Shown in pieces: positions 1-9,694 of a DNA stretch of 64,000 nt; within the stretch, counting starts at the first letter, position 1, and each line of letters begins with the position of its first letter. The DNA comes from Candidatus Margulisiibacteriota bacterium (GTDB lineage Bacteria; Margulisbacteria; Riflemargulisbacteria; GWF2-39-127): positions 204,609 to 268,608 of the forward strand of contig QKMY01000045.1 of the NCBI GenBank assembly GCA_003242895.1. Reading direction: 5' to 3'. Under the pieces are notes generated by a model that was given only the letters and a program-made list of their open reading frames with translations, ran no database searches and was not told where the DNA came from. A program made the position numbers and the translations under genes.

Positions 1-375
1 ATTCACAAAATCGGAGGCCTCGCCCATATTCTCCTCCCAGACAGTACCATTATTAAAGTATGCGATAATAAAGGAAAATTTGCCGACACGGCAATACCAT
101 ACCTTATTGAACTAATGAAAGGACAAGGAGCAATCCAGATCAATCTGATGATCAAAATTGCCGGTGGAGCGCAAATGTTTGCTGTACCCGGTATGAATTC
201 AAAAATGAATATCGGAGAGAAAAACATCATTGCAGTAAAAAGAGCATTAAGCCAAGTCAACCTGAAAATAAAAGCCGAAGAAGTCGGGGGACATACTGGC
301 CGCACAGTAAAATTATTCGTAAAAGACGGCACGTCTCTTATACGTACCGCAGGTTTAAATGAAAAAGTTTTTTGA
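1..375 (+). CDS. cheD: Chemoreceptor glutamine deamidase CheD, 5' truncated by window edge
   Basis: CheD deamidates glutamines of chemoreceptors and, in many bacteria, binds the phosphatase CheC. The reading frame is open from base 1, so the N-terminus lies outside the window. The visible part starts with a GGLAHILLPDS stretch, matching the family segment that follows the catalytic Cys, with the family His in GLAH. It continues with the GGA-MF, IG-KN and GGHTGRT-KLF motifs near the C-terminus. The catalytic Cys itself would be just upstream and cannot be seen. The gene is followed after 9 bases by cheB, as expected for an adaptation-gene operon. Identification by motif order is firm; activity is inferred. 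Confidence 0.9.
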   Translation: MHKIGGLAHILLPDSTIIKVCDNKGKFADTAIPYLIELMKGQGAIQINLMIKIAGGAQMFAVPGMNSKMNIGEKNIIAVKRALSQVNLKIKAEEVGGHTGRTVKLFVKDGTSLIRTAGLNEKVF

Positions 376-384
376 GGATTAATA

Positions 385-1437
385 ATGGCTGAACGAATAA
401 AAGTTATGATTGTCGATGATGCCGCTTATATCAGGTTTATATTAACAAAGTATTTGTCACAAGAACCTGATATCGAAGTCATTGCCACCGCAACTAATGG
501 GATAGATGCACTAAAAAAACTAGAAGAAATTCGTCCGGATGTCATGACAGTCGATATTGAGATGCCAGGGATGAATGGCATCGAGTTGTTAAAAAAGGTT
601 ATGTCTACGAACCCTGTTCCAATTATAATGCTTAGCAGCTTATCTCCTGAGATATCCGATATTACTATCAAAGCACTTCAATATGGTGCAATTGATTTTA
701 TAAATAAAGATAGCATCAAGCTAAGTGTTGATGTTACAAAGGTACACCGAAAGCTTATTGATATTATTAAAACAGCTAAAATGGCTAAGTTAAAAAAACT
801 TGAGCCAGACGACCAAATAACAGCTGCTCCCATTGTAAGACAAACCTCCTTTAAGATCACGAAGGCTCAAATAATCGCGATCGGATGTTCTACCGGAGGA
901 CCAAAAGCACTCTATCACCTGGTCCCGTTATTACCACCAAATTTGCCGGCCGGAATTGTTATTGTACAGCATATGCCAGCAAAATTTACTACTTCGCTGG
1001 CCAATAGATTAAATGAAATTTCTAAAATAAGTGTTAAAGAAGCTGAAGACGGAGACCTTGTATTGCCTGGTCGGGTGCTTATTGCACCAGGGGATTATCA
1101 CATGGAAATTAAAGCTAATTTTACGGTAAAGTTGAATCAATCACCGCATGTAAATCACGTTCGACCAGCGGTTGATGTACTATTTAATTCCCTGCCTGCG
1201 GTATATGGCAAAAATATAACAGGAATTATTTTAACCGGCATGGGGCAAGATGGCGCTAATGGTGCAGAAACAATAAAAAAGAGCGGCGGATATATTATTG
1301 CTGAAGCAGAAAGTACCTGCACGATTTACGGAATGCCTAAGGTTATTGCAGAAAGAAACCTAGCCGATAAAGTATTACCACTAACTGCTATCAATGAACA
1401 GATTATATCGTTTTTTAAGAATAAAGGGGAATTATAA
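385..1437 (+). CDS. cheB: Chemotaxis response regulator protein-glutamate methylesterase CheB
   Basis: CheB removes methyl groups from chemoreceptor glutamates when phosphorylated by CheA. An N-terminal receiver domain (residues 1-125) carries the acidic pair D11/D12 and phospho-acceptor D57 in TVDIEMPG. A linker leads to a C-terminal methylesterase domain (about 160-345) with the catalytic triad S169 (GCSTGG), H196 (VQHMP) and D289 (GMGQDGANG). The length of 350 residues is normal. The receiver Lys is present as K108, but it is followed by Asp (NKDS) rather than the usual Pro. The stop codon overlaps the cheR start by one base (TAATG), which implies translational coupling. The start has GAGG spaced 8 bases upstream. 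Confidence 0.97.
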   Translation: MAERIKVMIVDDAAYIRFILTKYLSQEPDIEVIATATNGIDALKKLEEIRPDVMTVDIEMPGMNGIELLKKVMSTNPVPIIMLSSLSPEISDITIKALQYGAIDFINKDSIKLSVDVTKVHRKLIDIIKTAKMAKLKKLEPDDQITAAPIVRQTSFKITKAQIIAIGCSTGGPKALYHLVPLLPPNLPAGIVIVQHMPAKFTTSLANRLNEISKISVKEAEDGDLVLPGRVLIAPGDYHMEIKANFTVKLNQSPHVNHVRPAVDVLFNSLPAVYGKNITGIILTGMGQDGANGAETIKKSGGYIIAEAESTCTIYGMPKVIAERNLADKVLPLTAINEQIISFFKNKGEL

Positions 1438-2231
1438 TGGACGTTATTATAGATGATATGGACTATACCCTCTTTAAGAGGAAAGTGAATGATTTTATTG
1501 GATTTGACCTTAACTCCTATAAACAAAAGCAAATGTATCGCAGGCTTAATTCGCTCATCGCCCGATTAAATGTGAAAACTTTTGCAGACTATTTTAATTT
1601 GATTAAAAATGATCCATCTAAACTGGAAGAGTTTAAAAATTTTGTAACAATTAATGTTACGGAATTTTTTAGAAATCCAGAAAAATTTGATGACTTGATT
1701 CAATTTGTCCTCCCTGAATTAATTAAGAACAGCCATAATGGCTTAAAAATATGGAGTGCAGGCTGTTCTTTAGGCGCGGAAGCATATACTCTCTCAATTA
1801 TTATGCAGGAGAACTTCAGATTTGTTCCATACTCAATAATTGCCACTGATATCGATGAGGAAATCCTAAAAAAAGCCAAGCTTGGCGTTTACATGGAAAA
1901 CGAAATAAGGAATATTCCAAAACACATATTAAATAAATATTTTACACAAAACGATAAAGGAGGGGCAATTCAAGAGAATGTAAAGAAGAATGTAACCTTT
2001 AAAAAAAATAATTTATTACAGGATATATTCGAGCGTGACTTTGACCTCATACTCTGCCGAAATGTTGTCATCTACTTTACAGAAGAAACTAAAAATATTT
2101 TATACAAAAAGTTTTATGATTCACTAAAAGCAAATGGAATATTATTTGTCGGTGGAACAGAAAACATTCTCAATTCAAAAGAATTGGGTTTCATCGTGCC
2201 AAAGCCATTTTTTTATAAAAAAGCTAAATAA
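1437..2231 (+). CDS. cheR: Chemotaxis protein methyltransferase CheR
   Basis: CheR methylates chemoreceptor glutamates with SAM and opposes CheB. The protein has 264 residues, with an N-terminal helical domain (about 1-80) and the Rossmann SAM-binding domain after it. That domain shows the family signatures NVTEFFRNPEKF, IWSAGCSLGAEAYT (SAM loop), ATDIDEEIL and LILCRNVVIYFTEE. No C-terminal TPR or pentapeptide tether extension is present. Its start overlaps the cheB stop by one base. The cheD-cheB-cheR order gives a full adaptation module, while cheA, cheY and cheX lie 24 kb away on the other strand. Confidence 0.97.
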   Translation: MDVIIDDMDYTLFKRKVNDFIGFDLNSYKQKQMYRRLNSLIARLNVKTFADYFNLIKNDPSKLEEFKNFVTINVTEFFRNPEKFDDLIQFVLPELIKNSHNGLKIWSAGCSLGAEAYTLSIIMQENFRFVPYSIIATDIDEEILKKAKLGVYMENEIRNIPKHILNKYFTQNDKGGAIQENVKKNVTFKKNNLLQDIFERDFDLILCRNVVIYFTEETKNILYKKFYDSLKANGILFVGGTENILNSKELGFIVPKPFFYKKAK

Positions 2232-2268
2232 GATCTCTAGTAACGATAAGGCGCAAAAGGAAGGCTAT

Positions 2269-3111
2269 ATGTCAGATAATTTATTAAATTATATCTTAAA
2301 TAAAATTAGAGACTTACCCCCACTTCCGGAGAGTACCCATAAAATTCTTCAAATTGCAGGGAATAATGCTTCATCTGCCAAAGATCTTGCAAAAGTTTTA
2401 GAAAAAGACTTATCGCTCACTACAAAAGTCTTGAAACTAGTCAACTCGTCATTTTATGGCTTCTCCAGAGAGATTTCTACAATTTCGCAGGCTGTAGTAT
2501 ATTTAGGCTTTAATACAATAAAAAGTCTTGTATTAACAGCTTCATCATACGATACGCTCAATAAAGATGTCGTATCGTATGAACTTGAAAAAGGGATGTT
2601 ATGGAAGCACTCAATTGCCTGCGCGTCTTGCTCTCGTCTAATAGCCAAGGAAATAAAATACAGTGACCCAGAAGAAGCATATATTGCCGGGCTTATTCAC
2701 GATATCGGGAAATTAATGATTGACCAATATGCGAATAATCTCTTCAAGCTTATTCTTGAAAAAGTTACTACAGATGCAATATCTTTCGATAAGGCAGAAA
2801 AAGAAGTACTTGGATTTGACCATCCTGAAATAGGTAGCAAAATTGCACAAAAATGGAATTTCCCTTTATCTCTGGTAGAATCGATTTCTTATCATCATCA
2901 ACCGGAAAATGCTACAAATCATAAAGAACTAACCTATATCGTACACCTGGCAAACACTATTACCGCTATGGCAGGTATCGGTATTGGCAATGACTCCCTG
3001 CAATATAATTTTCAACCGAATACCCTCGATATCTTACAATTAAAGGAAGAGAACGTACAAAATTATATCATTCAATTATCAGAAATTATAAATAAAGATA
3101 TTGCGTCCTAA
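2269..3111 (+). CDS. HDOD domain protein
   Basis: An HDOD (degenerate or relaxed HD) domain fills most of this 280-residue protein. It has the typical opening LPPLPESTHKILQ, the core DLSLTTKVLKLVNSSFYGF and the helix AVVYLGFNTIKSLVLT. A GLIHDIGKL motif retains the His-Asp pair. HDOD proteins usually act in signalling near chemotaxis, flagellar or c-di-GMP circuits, without proven enzymatic activity. I chose the ATG at 2269 because AAAAGGAAGG lies 5-12 bases upstream. An upstream in-frame ATG at 2134 would overlap cheR by almost 100 bases. The gene follows cheR after 37 bases and is probably in the same operon. Confidence 0.88.
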   Translation: MSDNLLNYILNKIRDLPPLPESTHKILQIAGNNASSAKDLAKVLEKDLSLTTKVLKLVNSSFYGFSREISTISQAVVYLGFNTIKSLVLTASSYDTLNKDVVSYELEKGMLWKHSIACASCSRLIAKEIKYSDPEEAYIAGLIHDIGKLMIDQYANNLFKLILEKVTTDAISFDKAEKEVLGFDHPEIGSKIAQKWNFPLSLVESISYHHQPENATNHKELTYIVHLANTITAMAGIGIGNDSLQYNFQPNTLDILQLKEENVQNYIIQLSEIINKDIAS

Positions 3112-3339
3112 TGTACTAGCTATATCCTATCTCAATTTTTGCTAAACTAAATATTGCTTCTTATACAATTAGAAATTTGATAAAATGAATGTACTAGGAC
3201 TTATTATTCAAGCTTATACCGTAGTCTTGTTGTAAAAAGAGACAATATCTCAAGATAAAAGGATCTTAATGCATGAATATTGCTTCTATATTTTATTTCA
3301 ACACTAACAAATTTACTTTATTCTTAAGAATTATGTACT

Positions 3340-4443
3340 ATGAGTAATATATTAACACAAGAAGAAATAGATGCTCTTTTAGCTGCGTCAAACCTAGCCG
3401 AGGAAGGAGCCCTAGCGGCTCCGCAATCTGCAACCGCGAATAATTCATCTTCTCAACAAGAAAGTCCGGTCGTTAAACGAGGTGCGAGAACTAGTAAGAG
3501 GATTTCTCTCTATGATTTCAGACGCCCGAACAAATTTTCAAAAGATCATATGCGTCATATTCAGATGATACATGATAATTTTTCCCGTATCTACAAGCCC
3601 ACACTAACCTTCCAACTACGAACAAACGCGCACTTGCGCCTCATCTATATTGAACAGCACTCCTATGAAGAGTTTCTGGATCTTGCTAATAACCAAACAA
3701 TCTACGCCATACTTTCTTTTTTAAAAGGTCGGGCGATATTGGGCATTGATATACAAACCATTTTAGTAATAATAGAAAGGCTGCTCGGTGGCGAAGGTAG
3801 TGCGAATTTAAATCGCAGAGAACTCACCGATATAGAGATGAGCCTTTTCCAGCGTATGCTGGAACGTATTATTGCAAGCTTAACTGAAGCATGGGGTAGT
3901 ATTCTTACCTCAACCCCTAAAGTAGAACTTATTGAGAACAATCCGCAAGTGATACAAATCGTTTCCCCAAATGAGATTGTTATCAAGCTTGTCATTGAAA
4001 TAGCTATTGGAGAAGAATACACAGGGAACATTACCCTTTGCTATCCCTACGTTTCCCTAGCACCAATAATCGACGATCTAGGGTCATATCAATGGATTAC
4101 GTCAGAAATCGAAAAAACATTTACCCAAGAAGATGAAGCTTTCATCAAAAGAAGAATTGAAAAAACTAAAGTTCCTATAATTTTTGAATTAGGAAAGACA
4201 ACAATAACCTTACGAGACTTGCTTAACCTTCAAATAGGAGACATTATTAAGCTCGATAAACGAGCTACTGATAATCTCCCGTTAAAAATAGGAGGCAAAA
4301 TAAAGTTTCTTGGTCAGTGTGGCATTATTGGAAAGAATTTAGCTGGCAAAATTGAAGAGGCTATATATCCCGATAGCGATGACAGCTATATTAATAGAAT
4401 ACTCGATAAAGAAAATAACCGGTTTTTAAAAGAGCCTGATTAG
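3340..4443 (+). CDS. fliM: Flagellar motor switch protein FliM
   Basis: FliM is the C-ring subunit that binds phospho-CheY and controls rotation direction. The N-terminus carries the CheY-binding peptide EEIDALLA (residues 8-15), then a low-complexity Ala/Ser/Gln linker (about 20-50). The middle domain follows, with YDFRRPNKFSKDHMR and the RLLGGEG signature, and the C-terminal SpoA (FliN-like) domain covers about 270-345. At 367 residues it is slightly longer than usual because of the linker. Upstream of the ATG there is no good Shine-Dalgarno sequence, so the exact start is less sure. It sits 228 bases after the HDOD gene and may have its own promoter. Confidence 0.95.
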   Translation: MSNILTQEEIDALLAASNLAEEGALAAPQSATANNSSSQQESPVVKRGARTSKRISLYDFRRPNKFSKDHMRHIQMIHDNFSRIYKPTLTFQLRTNAHLRLIYIEQHSYEEFLDLANNQTIYAILSFLKGRAILGIDIQTILVIIERLLGGEGSANLNRRELTDIEMSLFQRMLERIIASLTEAWGSILTSTPKVELIENNPQVIQIVSPNEIVIKLVIEIAIGEEYTGNITLCYPYVSLAPIIDDLGSYQWITSEIEKTFTQEDEAFIKRRIEKTKVPIIFELGKTTITLRDLLNLQIGDIIKLDKRATDNLPLKIGGKIKFLGQCGIIGKNLAGKIEEAIYPDSDDSYINRILDKENNRFLKEPD

Positions 4444-4512
4444 TACTCATCGCAATGAAAAAAACCATAAAAAAGTGAACAGTTATTACTTACAATTTTT
4501 TTTGCTAAAAAT

Positions 4513-4546
4513 AAAGCCCTCTTCAAGTGTTAAAGAAGGGGGCTTT
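4513..4546 (-). terminator. Rho-independent terminator of the Cache gene
   Basis: AAAGCCCTCTTC and GAAGGGGGCTTT form a long stem with one mismatch around a short loop. Read on the minus strand the stem is followed by a T-rich run (TATTTTTAG), so it fits the 3' end of the minus-strand gene ending at 4570. It may also stop read-through from fliM. Confidence 0.75.
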
Positions 4547-4569
4547 ATCGAAGAATTAATATGTTTAAA

Positions 4570-5109
4570 TTAAAGTGCTTTTTTAGCTTCTTCAGGAAAA
4601 AGCTTTAATATATCTTCCTTAGTTACATCATATGGTCCGGCTCCAATTATGTATTCAACCCCATCTTTTTTTAACATTTTCACATAGGATACTTTTGCAG
4701 CAGCTTCAACTGCTCCAGGTTTCGGCCATGAATATGCCACCCAGCCATTTTCATGTTTCTGCGCCATTTTAATAAATAAATTAAAAAAAGCTACTCCTTT
4801 TACGTCTTTAACTCCAAGCAGATTTTTTCCTTTTAAAGCTGGTTTTGCCGCATTGAGGATAGTGTTACCGGTTGAGTCAATTATAAAAATATACCCTTGT
4901 TCACTATCGAAAAAGAAGTCGCCCTTTTTATCTAAGATTTTTCTTTCGGCACTCTGTGCACCTTCTTTATTAATTAGTTGTGCTGCTGCATTTACTTTCT
5001 CTTTATACAAGACTAACCTTGCCTTCATATCGGTTTTTTTGTCTGCACTTATCGCGACTCCTGTAAACATTAATGTTAATAACAAAAACATACTCACACG
5101 TCTGACCAT
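4570..5109 (-). CDS. Secreted single Cache-domain protein
   Basis: Residues 1-21 form a signal peptide (basic VRR, a hydrophobic LLLTLMFTGVA core and an Ala-Ser-Ala-type cleavage site). The rest is one Cache-type sensor domain, with GDFFFDSEQGYIFIID, the GKNLLGVKD turn and GWVAYSWPKPG. It ends with YIIGAGPYDV, as in the extracellular parts of chemoreceptors and histidine kinases. Here no membrane anchor or signalling domain follows, so it is a free periplasmic or secreted ligand-binding module of 179 residues. AGGAGG lies 11 bases before the ATG. It is transcribed alone and ends in the hairpin at 4513-4546. The ligand is unknown. Confidence 0.85.
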   Translation of the reverse strand: MVRRVSMFLLLTLMFTGVAISADKKTDMKARLVLYKEKVNAAAQLINKEGAQSAERKILDKKGDFFFDSEQGYIFIIDSTGNTILNAAKPALKGKNLLGVKDVKGVAFFNLFIKMAQKHENGWVAYSWPKPGAVEAAAKVSYVKMLKKDGVEYIIGAGPYDVTKEDILKLFPEEAKKAL

Positions 5110-5542
5110 ATGCTATTATTCCTCCTTGTTTATTTATGCTTTTTTATATAATATAAGAAATGCATATTAATATTTTATCTTGAAAATTAGAATTTCACAA
5201 TGCCTGCATGATTATTATTCAGAAAGATCGCATACAAATTGAAACCAAGGGAATTAACCCACCTAACGGCATTGACGCTCTATCAGGGCAATCGCATACT
5301 AAATGAAAAAATGCTTAATAAATCTCGTCATCCCAGCATGATTTTATGGGGGAACCATCTAACCCAATTAAATAATAAGTAACTTGTATAAATAACTAAT
5401 ATACTGCTAATTGGAGAAATTATGGATAATAATACTGATTGGAATGACCTTGATATTCGGCTTTAGTTATGGATCCCTGATAAAGAAATTCAGCGATAAG
5501 CCATTACCCTGGATGTGCGATGCATCTCCATTGCCACGTCAA
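5110..5542. other. Intergenic stretch without a recognisable gene
   Basis: These 433 bases separate the Cache gene from the 3' end of ymdB. The first 60 bases hold the AT-rich upstream region of the Cache gene. The remainder is less AT-rich and has stop codons in all frames. The only ORF with a ribosome site (GGAG before ATG 5422) is 14 codons long, ending at 5466. It looks like decayed sequence or a remnant of a repeat; I see no RNA gene. Confidence 0.5.
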
Positions 5543-6340
5543 CTAGTCACGTTTGTCTATTCTTGTTATTTTAATAGCTTTACCGGTTGAATTATCAATA
5601 CTTATCAGAACTGCCTGGAGCATATTTCTGGATTTTTTTGGGGGGGAAAACCTTACAGATCTTTGCGTAAGAAACCGCTCAATAATAGGCTCAGTAGAAA
5701 ACCCCAAGATACCTTCGATACATCCAGTCATACCTACATCAGTAATATAAGCGGTACCACCCTTTAAGATACTCTCATCTGCTGTTACTACATGAGTATG
5801 TGTTCCGACTACGGCAGATACCATGCCCTCGAAGTAGTAACCAATAGCTTTCTTTTCAGAGGTAGCTTCAGCATGTATATCAATTAAAATATTCTTATAC
5901 CCTTCCTTTTGCAACGTATCAATTATAGATCTTCCGGCTCTAAAAGGGCAGTCGACAGTTGACGTAAAGACTCTCCCCAACAAATTAACAACTGCTAATG
6001 AACAGGAGTTTTTCTTAATTACCGAATATCCTTTGCCTGGGTTTCCCGGTGGATAATTAAGAGGACGAATAAGTCGATCAAAGTCATCCATTATCTCTAC
6101 AAATTCTTTTTGATCGTAAATATGGTTACCCGAAGTAAAAAAGTCTATTCCCAGCGATAATAGTTCATGATAAACAGATCTGGTGCAACCAAACCCTCCA
6201 GCCGCATTTTCAATATTAGCGATAACCAAATCAATATTATATTCCTTTTTAAGCTCAGGCAAAAAATCTTCAATAGCCTGTCTACCAGGTTTTCCAACTA
6301 TATCTCCGATAAATAATACATCAATTACGTTACCTTGCAC
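5543..6340 (-). CDS. ymdB: YmdB-family metallophosphoesterase (TIGR00282 type)
   Basis: This calcineurin-like phosphoesterase family hydrolyses 2',3'-cyclic nucleotides in Bacillus and affects biofilm and sporulation decisions. The metal-binding signatures are all visible: GDIVGKPGR (residues 12-20), IENAAGGFG, SGNHIYD, DIHAEATSEK, GTHTHVVTADE and TDVGMTG. The third motif has Tyr where GNHxWD is usual. The length of 265 is normal. The start is GTG at 6340, the only one that keeps the first beta strand. It lies directly downstream of rny, a pairing known from Firmicutes, but a strong terminator stands between them, so transcription may be separate. Confidence 0.93.
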   Translation of the reverse strand: MQGNVIDVLFIGDIVGKPGRQAIEDFLPELKKEYNIDLVIANIENAAGGFGCTRSVYHELLSLGIDFFTSGNHIYDQKEFVEIMDDFDRLIRPLNYPPGNPGKGYSVIKKNSCSLAVVNLLGRVFTSTVDCPFRAGRSIIDTLQKEGYKNILIDIHAEATSEKKAIGYYFEGMVSAVVGTHTHVVTADESILKGGTAYITDVGMTGCIEGILGFSTEPIIERFLTQRSVRFSPPKKSRNMLQAVLISIDNSTGKAIKITRIDKRD

Positions 6341-6396
6341 TTCAGACCACCATTTCTAATCATTAATGGAATTTATTTCTTGGTATTAATAAAACA

Positions 6397-6422
6397 AAAA
6401 CGCGGACCTAAGCCCGCGTTTT
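6397..6422 (-). terminator. Rho-independent terminator after rny
   Basis: A perfect stem AAAACGCGG / CCGCGTTTT with an 8-base loop lies 9 bases after the rny stop. On the minus strand it is followed by TTTTTGTTTT, a textbook U-tract. It ends the metK-to-rny block and separates ymdB. Confidence 0.9.
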
Positions 6423-6430
6423 CATCCTTA

Positions 6431-7972
6431 TTATTTTGCGAATTCAACAGTTCTTGTTTCTCTAATAACTGAAACTTTGATCTGTCCGGGATATTCCAAT
6501 TCTCTCTCGATTTTTTTAGCTACATCTCTTGCTAATTTTACAGAACCGGTATCATCGATAACATCAGGCCTTACCATTATTCGAATTTCTCTACCCGCCT
6601 GAATTGCGTATGATTTTTCAACTCCGCCAAAGGAGTTCGCCAACGTCTCGAGTTTCTCAAGTCGTTTAATGTAAGCTTCTAACGACTCTCTTCTGGCACC
6701 AGGTCTAGCTGCAGACACAGCATCACCGGCTAGGACTAGAATCGCCTCAATAGTATTCGGTGGAATATCTTCATGATGCGCAGCAATACAATGAACAATT
6801 TCGTCTGACTCTCCATATCGTTTTGCCAAATCTGCACCGATCTGCTGATGTGTACCTTCTTGCTCGAAATCAATAGCTTTTCCTATGTCATGCAATAACC
6901 CTGCTCTTCTCGCAAGCCTTACATTTACACCAAGCTCTTGCGCCATAAGACTTGAAATATGCGCTACTTCAACAGAATGCTGAAGAACATTCTGGCCATA
7001 ACTAGTCCTAAACTGCAATCTACCTAAAAGCTCTATTAATTTTGGATTTAGATTCTGGACATCTACCTCCATAGCTACCTGTTCACCACGTTCGATGATC
7101 TTGTTATATACTTCTTCTTTTGCATAATTGTATACTTCTTCAACACGCGCAGGATGAATCCTGCCATCAGAAACTAATTTCTCTAAACATATTCTTGCAA
7201 TTTCTCTTCTAATCGGATCAAATCCGGATAGAATAACGGCTTCCGGCGTATCATCAACAACCAGATCGATTCCGGTAAGTGTCTCAAAAGCCCGAATATT
7301 ACGACCTTCCCGACCAATTATTCTTCCTTTCATTTCTTCATTCGGCAACTGAACAACTGAAGTTGTATAATCAACAACATGATCAACCGCACAACGTTGT
7401 ATCGCTGTAGATACGATCTCACGAGCCTTTTTCTGCGCCGTTTGTTTAGCCTGAGTTTCTACTTCTTTGATTAGGATTGCCGCTTCTTTTTTTACTTCTC
7501 TTTCTATGTGGACAAGAAGTAACTTTTTTGCGTCTTCCCTGGTCAGATTAGAAACCTTTTCTAAGGCTTCAATTTGTTGCTGGTAAACGTTTTCGAGTTT
7601 TTTCTTTAATCCCTGGACTTCTTCCTGTTTACTATCAAGTAATTTTTCTCGCTTATTGACTTCATCTTCCCTACTATCCAGATGTTCTTCCTTTGATACA
7701 ATCCTCTTTTCGAACCCTATAAGTTCCGATCTCCTACTTTTTGACTCTTCCTCAAATTCCTTCCGGGCCTTGATAACCTCATCCTTTGCCTCAATAACTG
7801 CTTCCCTGCGGATAACTTCTGCCTTTCTTTCTGCATCCTCAACAAGTTTCTTTACGCGTAATTCTGCATTTTTTATCTTATCGTCAGAAGATATTTTTTT
7901 ATAAAATGCAAAGCTTACAAGTACTAACGATATTGCAATTGCTATTACTGTTACGATTATTATTCCTGTCAA
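6431..7972 (-). CDS. rny: Ribonuclease Y
   Basis: RNase Y is a membrane-anchored endoribonuclease that starts mRNA decay. Order of domains: an N-terminal membrane helix (residues 2-24), a long charged coiled coil (about 35-190), a KH RNA-binding domain ([17 protein letters not shown], about 215-275), then the HD hydrolase domain. The HD domain carries the metal-binding HD pair in [11 protein letters not shown] and the later [10 protein letters not shown]. It ends with the family tail after [11 protein letters not shown]. The length of 513 residues is standard. It is last in the co-directional block from metK. A consistent start is preceded by GGAGG. Confidence 0.98.
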   Translation of the reverse strand: MTGIIIVTVIAIAISLVLVSFAFYKKISSDDKIKNAELRVKKLVEDAERKAEVIRREAVIEAKDEVIKARKEFEEESKSRRSELIGFEKRIVSKEEHLDSREDEVNKREKLLDSKQEEVQGLKKKLENVYQQQIEALEKVSNLTREDAKKLLLVHIEREVKKEAAILIKEVETQAKQTAQKKAREIVSTAIQRCAVDHVVDYTTSVVQLPNEEMKGRIIGREGRNIRAFETLTGIDLVVDDTPEAVILSGFDPIRREIARICLEKLVSDGRIHPARVEEVYNYAKEEVYNKIIERGEQVAMEVDVQNLNPKLIELLGRLQFRTSYGQNVLQHSVEVAHISSLMAQELGVNVRLARRAGLLHDIGKAIDFEQEGTHQQIGADLAKRYGESDEIVHCIAAHHEDIPPNTIEAILVLAGDAVSAARPGARRESLEAYIKRLEKLETLANSFGGVEKSYAIQAGREIRIMVRPDVIDDTGSVKLARDVAKKIERELEYPGQIKVSVIRETRTVEFAK

Positions 7973-8048
7973 CGATCTAACCTCCTTTATACTAATTTCT
8001 CAAACATACTGACCCTATTCTTCACGACCACATAAAACAACAAAACTA

Positions 8049-9089
8049 TCATTTCTTGCTTTCTTCAACTGCTTTTGCATTTGAAGGTAGGTCTTTATTT
8101 GTAGCTGGCACAAGTCCCATTTCCTTCTTTAGTTTTTCTTTTAACTTTAACATCATCTCTTGATTCTGCTTTAAAAATTCTCTTACATTTTCTTTTCCTT
8201 GACCAAGCCTTTGGTTTTCATAAGAATACCAGGCTCCGCTTTTTTCGATCAACTTATGCTTCACAGCAAGGTCTATTAAATCGCCTTCCACAGAAATTCC
8301 TACACCGTACATTATGTCAAATTCAGCGGTTTTAAATGGTGGGGCAACTTTGTTCTTAACAACTTTCACTTTCACTCTATTCCCAACAATTTCTTCTCCA
8401 ACTTTTAAGATATCCGATTTTCGGACATCTAGTCTAATTGAAGAATAGAACTTTAACGCCCTACCTCCAGGAGTTGTTTCGGGATTACCAAACATAATTC
8501 CAATTTTTTCTCTAAGCTGATTGATAAAGATCACGATAGAACTTGACTTACTCGTAACTGCGGTTAACTTTCGAAGACCTTGAGACATCAGCCTGGCCTG
8601 AAGCCCAACATGCTGATCACCCATACTTCCTTCTAATTCAACTTTTGGTATAAGTGCAGCTACAGAGTCAATTACCACAACATCTATAGCGCCACTTCGT
8701 ACTAAAGTCTCACAAATTTCTAATGCCTGCTCACCATAATCAGGTTGCGAAATTAACAGACTTTCTACATTGATGCCAATACGTTTAGCATAGTTAGGAT
8801 CAAACGCATGTTCAGCATCAATAAAGGCACAAGTTCCACCTAATTTTTGCGCCTCAGCAATTAAATGTAAAGATAAAGTGGTTTTTCCTGACGATTCAGG
8901 ACCAAAGATTTCCACAACTCTACCTATCGGGTATCCGCCGACACCTAATGCCTCATCCAGGGATAATGCACCCGATGGAATAGTTTTCACTTCAAATTTC
9001 TGAAAATCACCCCATTTCATTATGGAACCTTTTCCGAAATTCTTCTCAATCTGAGATATTGCTATCTCTAATGCCTGTTCTTTTGACAT
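8049..9089 (-). CDS. recA: Recombinase RecA
   Basis: RecA forms filaments on single-stranded DNA for homologous recombination and triggers SOS cleavage. The Walker A box GPESSGKTT is at residues 63-71. The Walker B strand ([12 protein letters not shown]), the loop region with [19 protein letters not shown] and the C-terminal region with [13 protein letters not shown] are all intact. The length of 346 residues is usual. It lies 59 bases downstream of pncC and 76 bases upstream of rny. The cinA/pncC-recA pairing is common in bacteria. No LexA-like operator was recognised upstream. Confidence 0.99.
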   Translation of the reverse strand: MSKEQALEIAISQIEKNFGKGSIMKWGDFQKFEVKTIPSGALSLDEALGVGGYPIGRVVEIFGPESSGKTTLSLHLIAEAQKLGGTCAFIDAEHAFDPNYAKRIGINVESLLISQPDYGEQALEICETLVRSGAIDVVVIDSVAALIPKVELEGSMGDQHVGLQARLMSQGLRKLTAVTSKSSSIVIFINQLREKIGIMFGNPETTPGGRALKFYSSIRLDVRKSDILKVGEEIVGNRVKVKVVKNKVAPPFKTAEFDIMYGVGISVEGDLIDLAVKHKLIEKSGAWYSYENQRLGQGKENVREFLKQNQEMMLKLKEKLKKEMGLVPATNKDLPSNAKAVEESKK

Positions 9090-9148
9090 ATACTATTAAC
9101 CTCCCAAAAACCTTAAAAAATGCTTAACTTATCTTTCGATAGTTGATA

Positions 9149-9694
9149 TTAATTCCCTTCACGTACCATGATCACTAATAACCTTAGTGATGCACGCACA
9201 GCAGCTAATCTGACTTCATCTCTCGAACCTTCAAAATGAAATTGCTTAACTACCGATTTGTCACCTACCACCAACGCCGTATACACGCTACCTGCCAGCC
9301 CAAAATTCGGAAATACGCCGGGTCCGGGACCGGCAACGCCAGTAACAGCGAGCCCTATTTCTGCCTGCAGTCTTTTTTTAATTCCTACCGCCATTTCCAT
9401 TGTTACTTCTTTACTTACAGCTCCAAACTCAGATATGGTTTTAGGGTTGACGCCTACAAGTAAATACTTTGTCTTAGCTTGATAGCAAACAACACCTCCA
9501 AGAAAAAAACCAGAGCCGCCCGGTAATGCGGTAATCTCGGAGGAAATTAATCCTCCTGTCATCGATTCAGCAACTGCTAACGTAAGATTCTTATCTTTGC
9601 ATAAACCATGCAGCTGCTCGACAAGCTTTCGGATATCCTGATCTTCATATCCGTTTAATATGCTACCAAAACTACTACTACCCTTCATACGCAA
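9149..9694 (-). CDS. pncC: CinA C-terminal family nicotinamide-nucleotide amidohydrolase (PncC)
   Basis: PncC deamidates nicotinamide mononucleotide to nicotinate mononucleotide in the pyridine nucleotide cycle. The 181-residue protein holds only the CinA C-terminal domain, without the N-terminal COG1058 domain of full CinA. Family signatures are AVAESMTGGLISSEIT (about 40-55), GVVCYQAKTKYLLVGV, GAVSKEVTMEMA and the AVTGVAGPG glycine loop. The start is TTG at 9694, overlapping the end of pgsA by 17 bases; an ATG at 9688 is an equally possible start. The pgsA-pncC-recA order is widely conserved. Confidence 0.93.
   Translation of the reverse strand: MRMKGSSSFGSILNGYEDQDIRKLVEQLHGLCKDKNLTLAVAESMTGGLISSEITALPGGSGFFLGGVVCYQAKTKYLLVGVNPKTISEFGAVSKEVTMEMAVGIKKRLQAEIGLAVTGVAGPGPGVFPNFGLAGSVYTALVVGDKSVVKQFHFEGSRDEVRLAAVRASLRLLVIMVREGN

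Noticed and set aside
5265..5300. Similarity between CTCTATCAGG at about 5279 and at 40461
   Set aside because: The shared core is about ten bases with partly matching flanks; too short to call a repeat without a genome-wide count.
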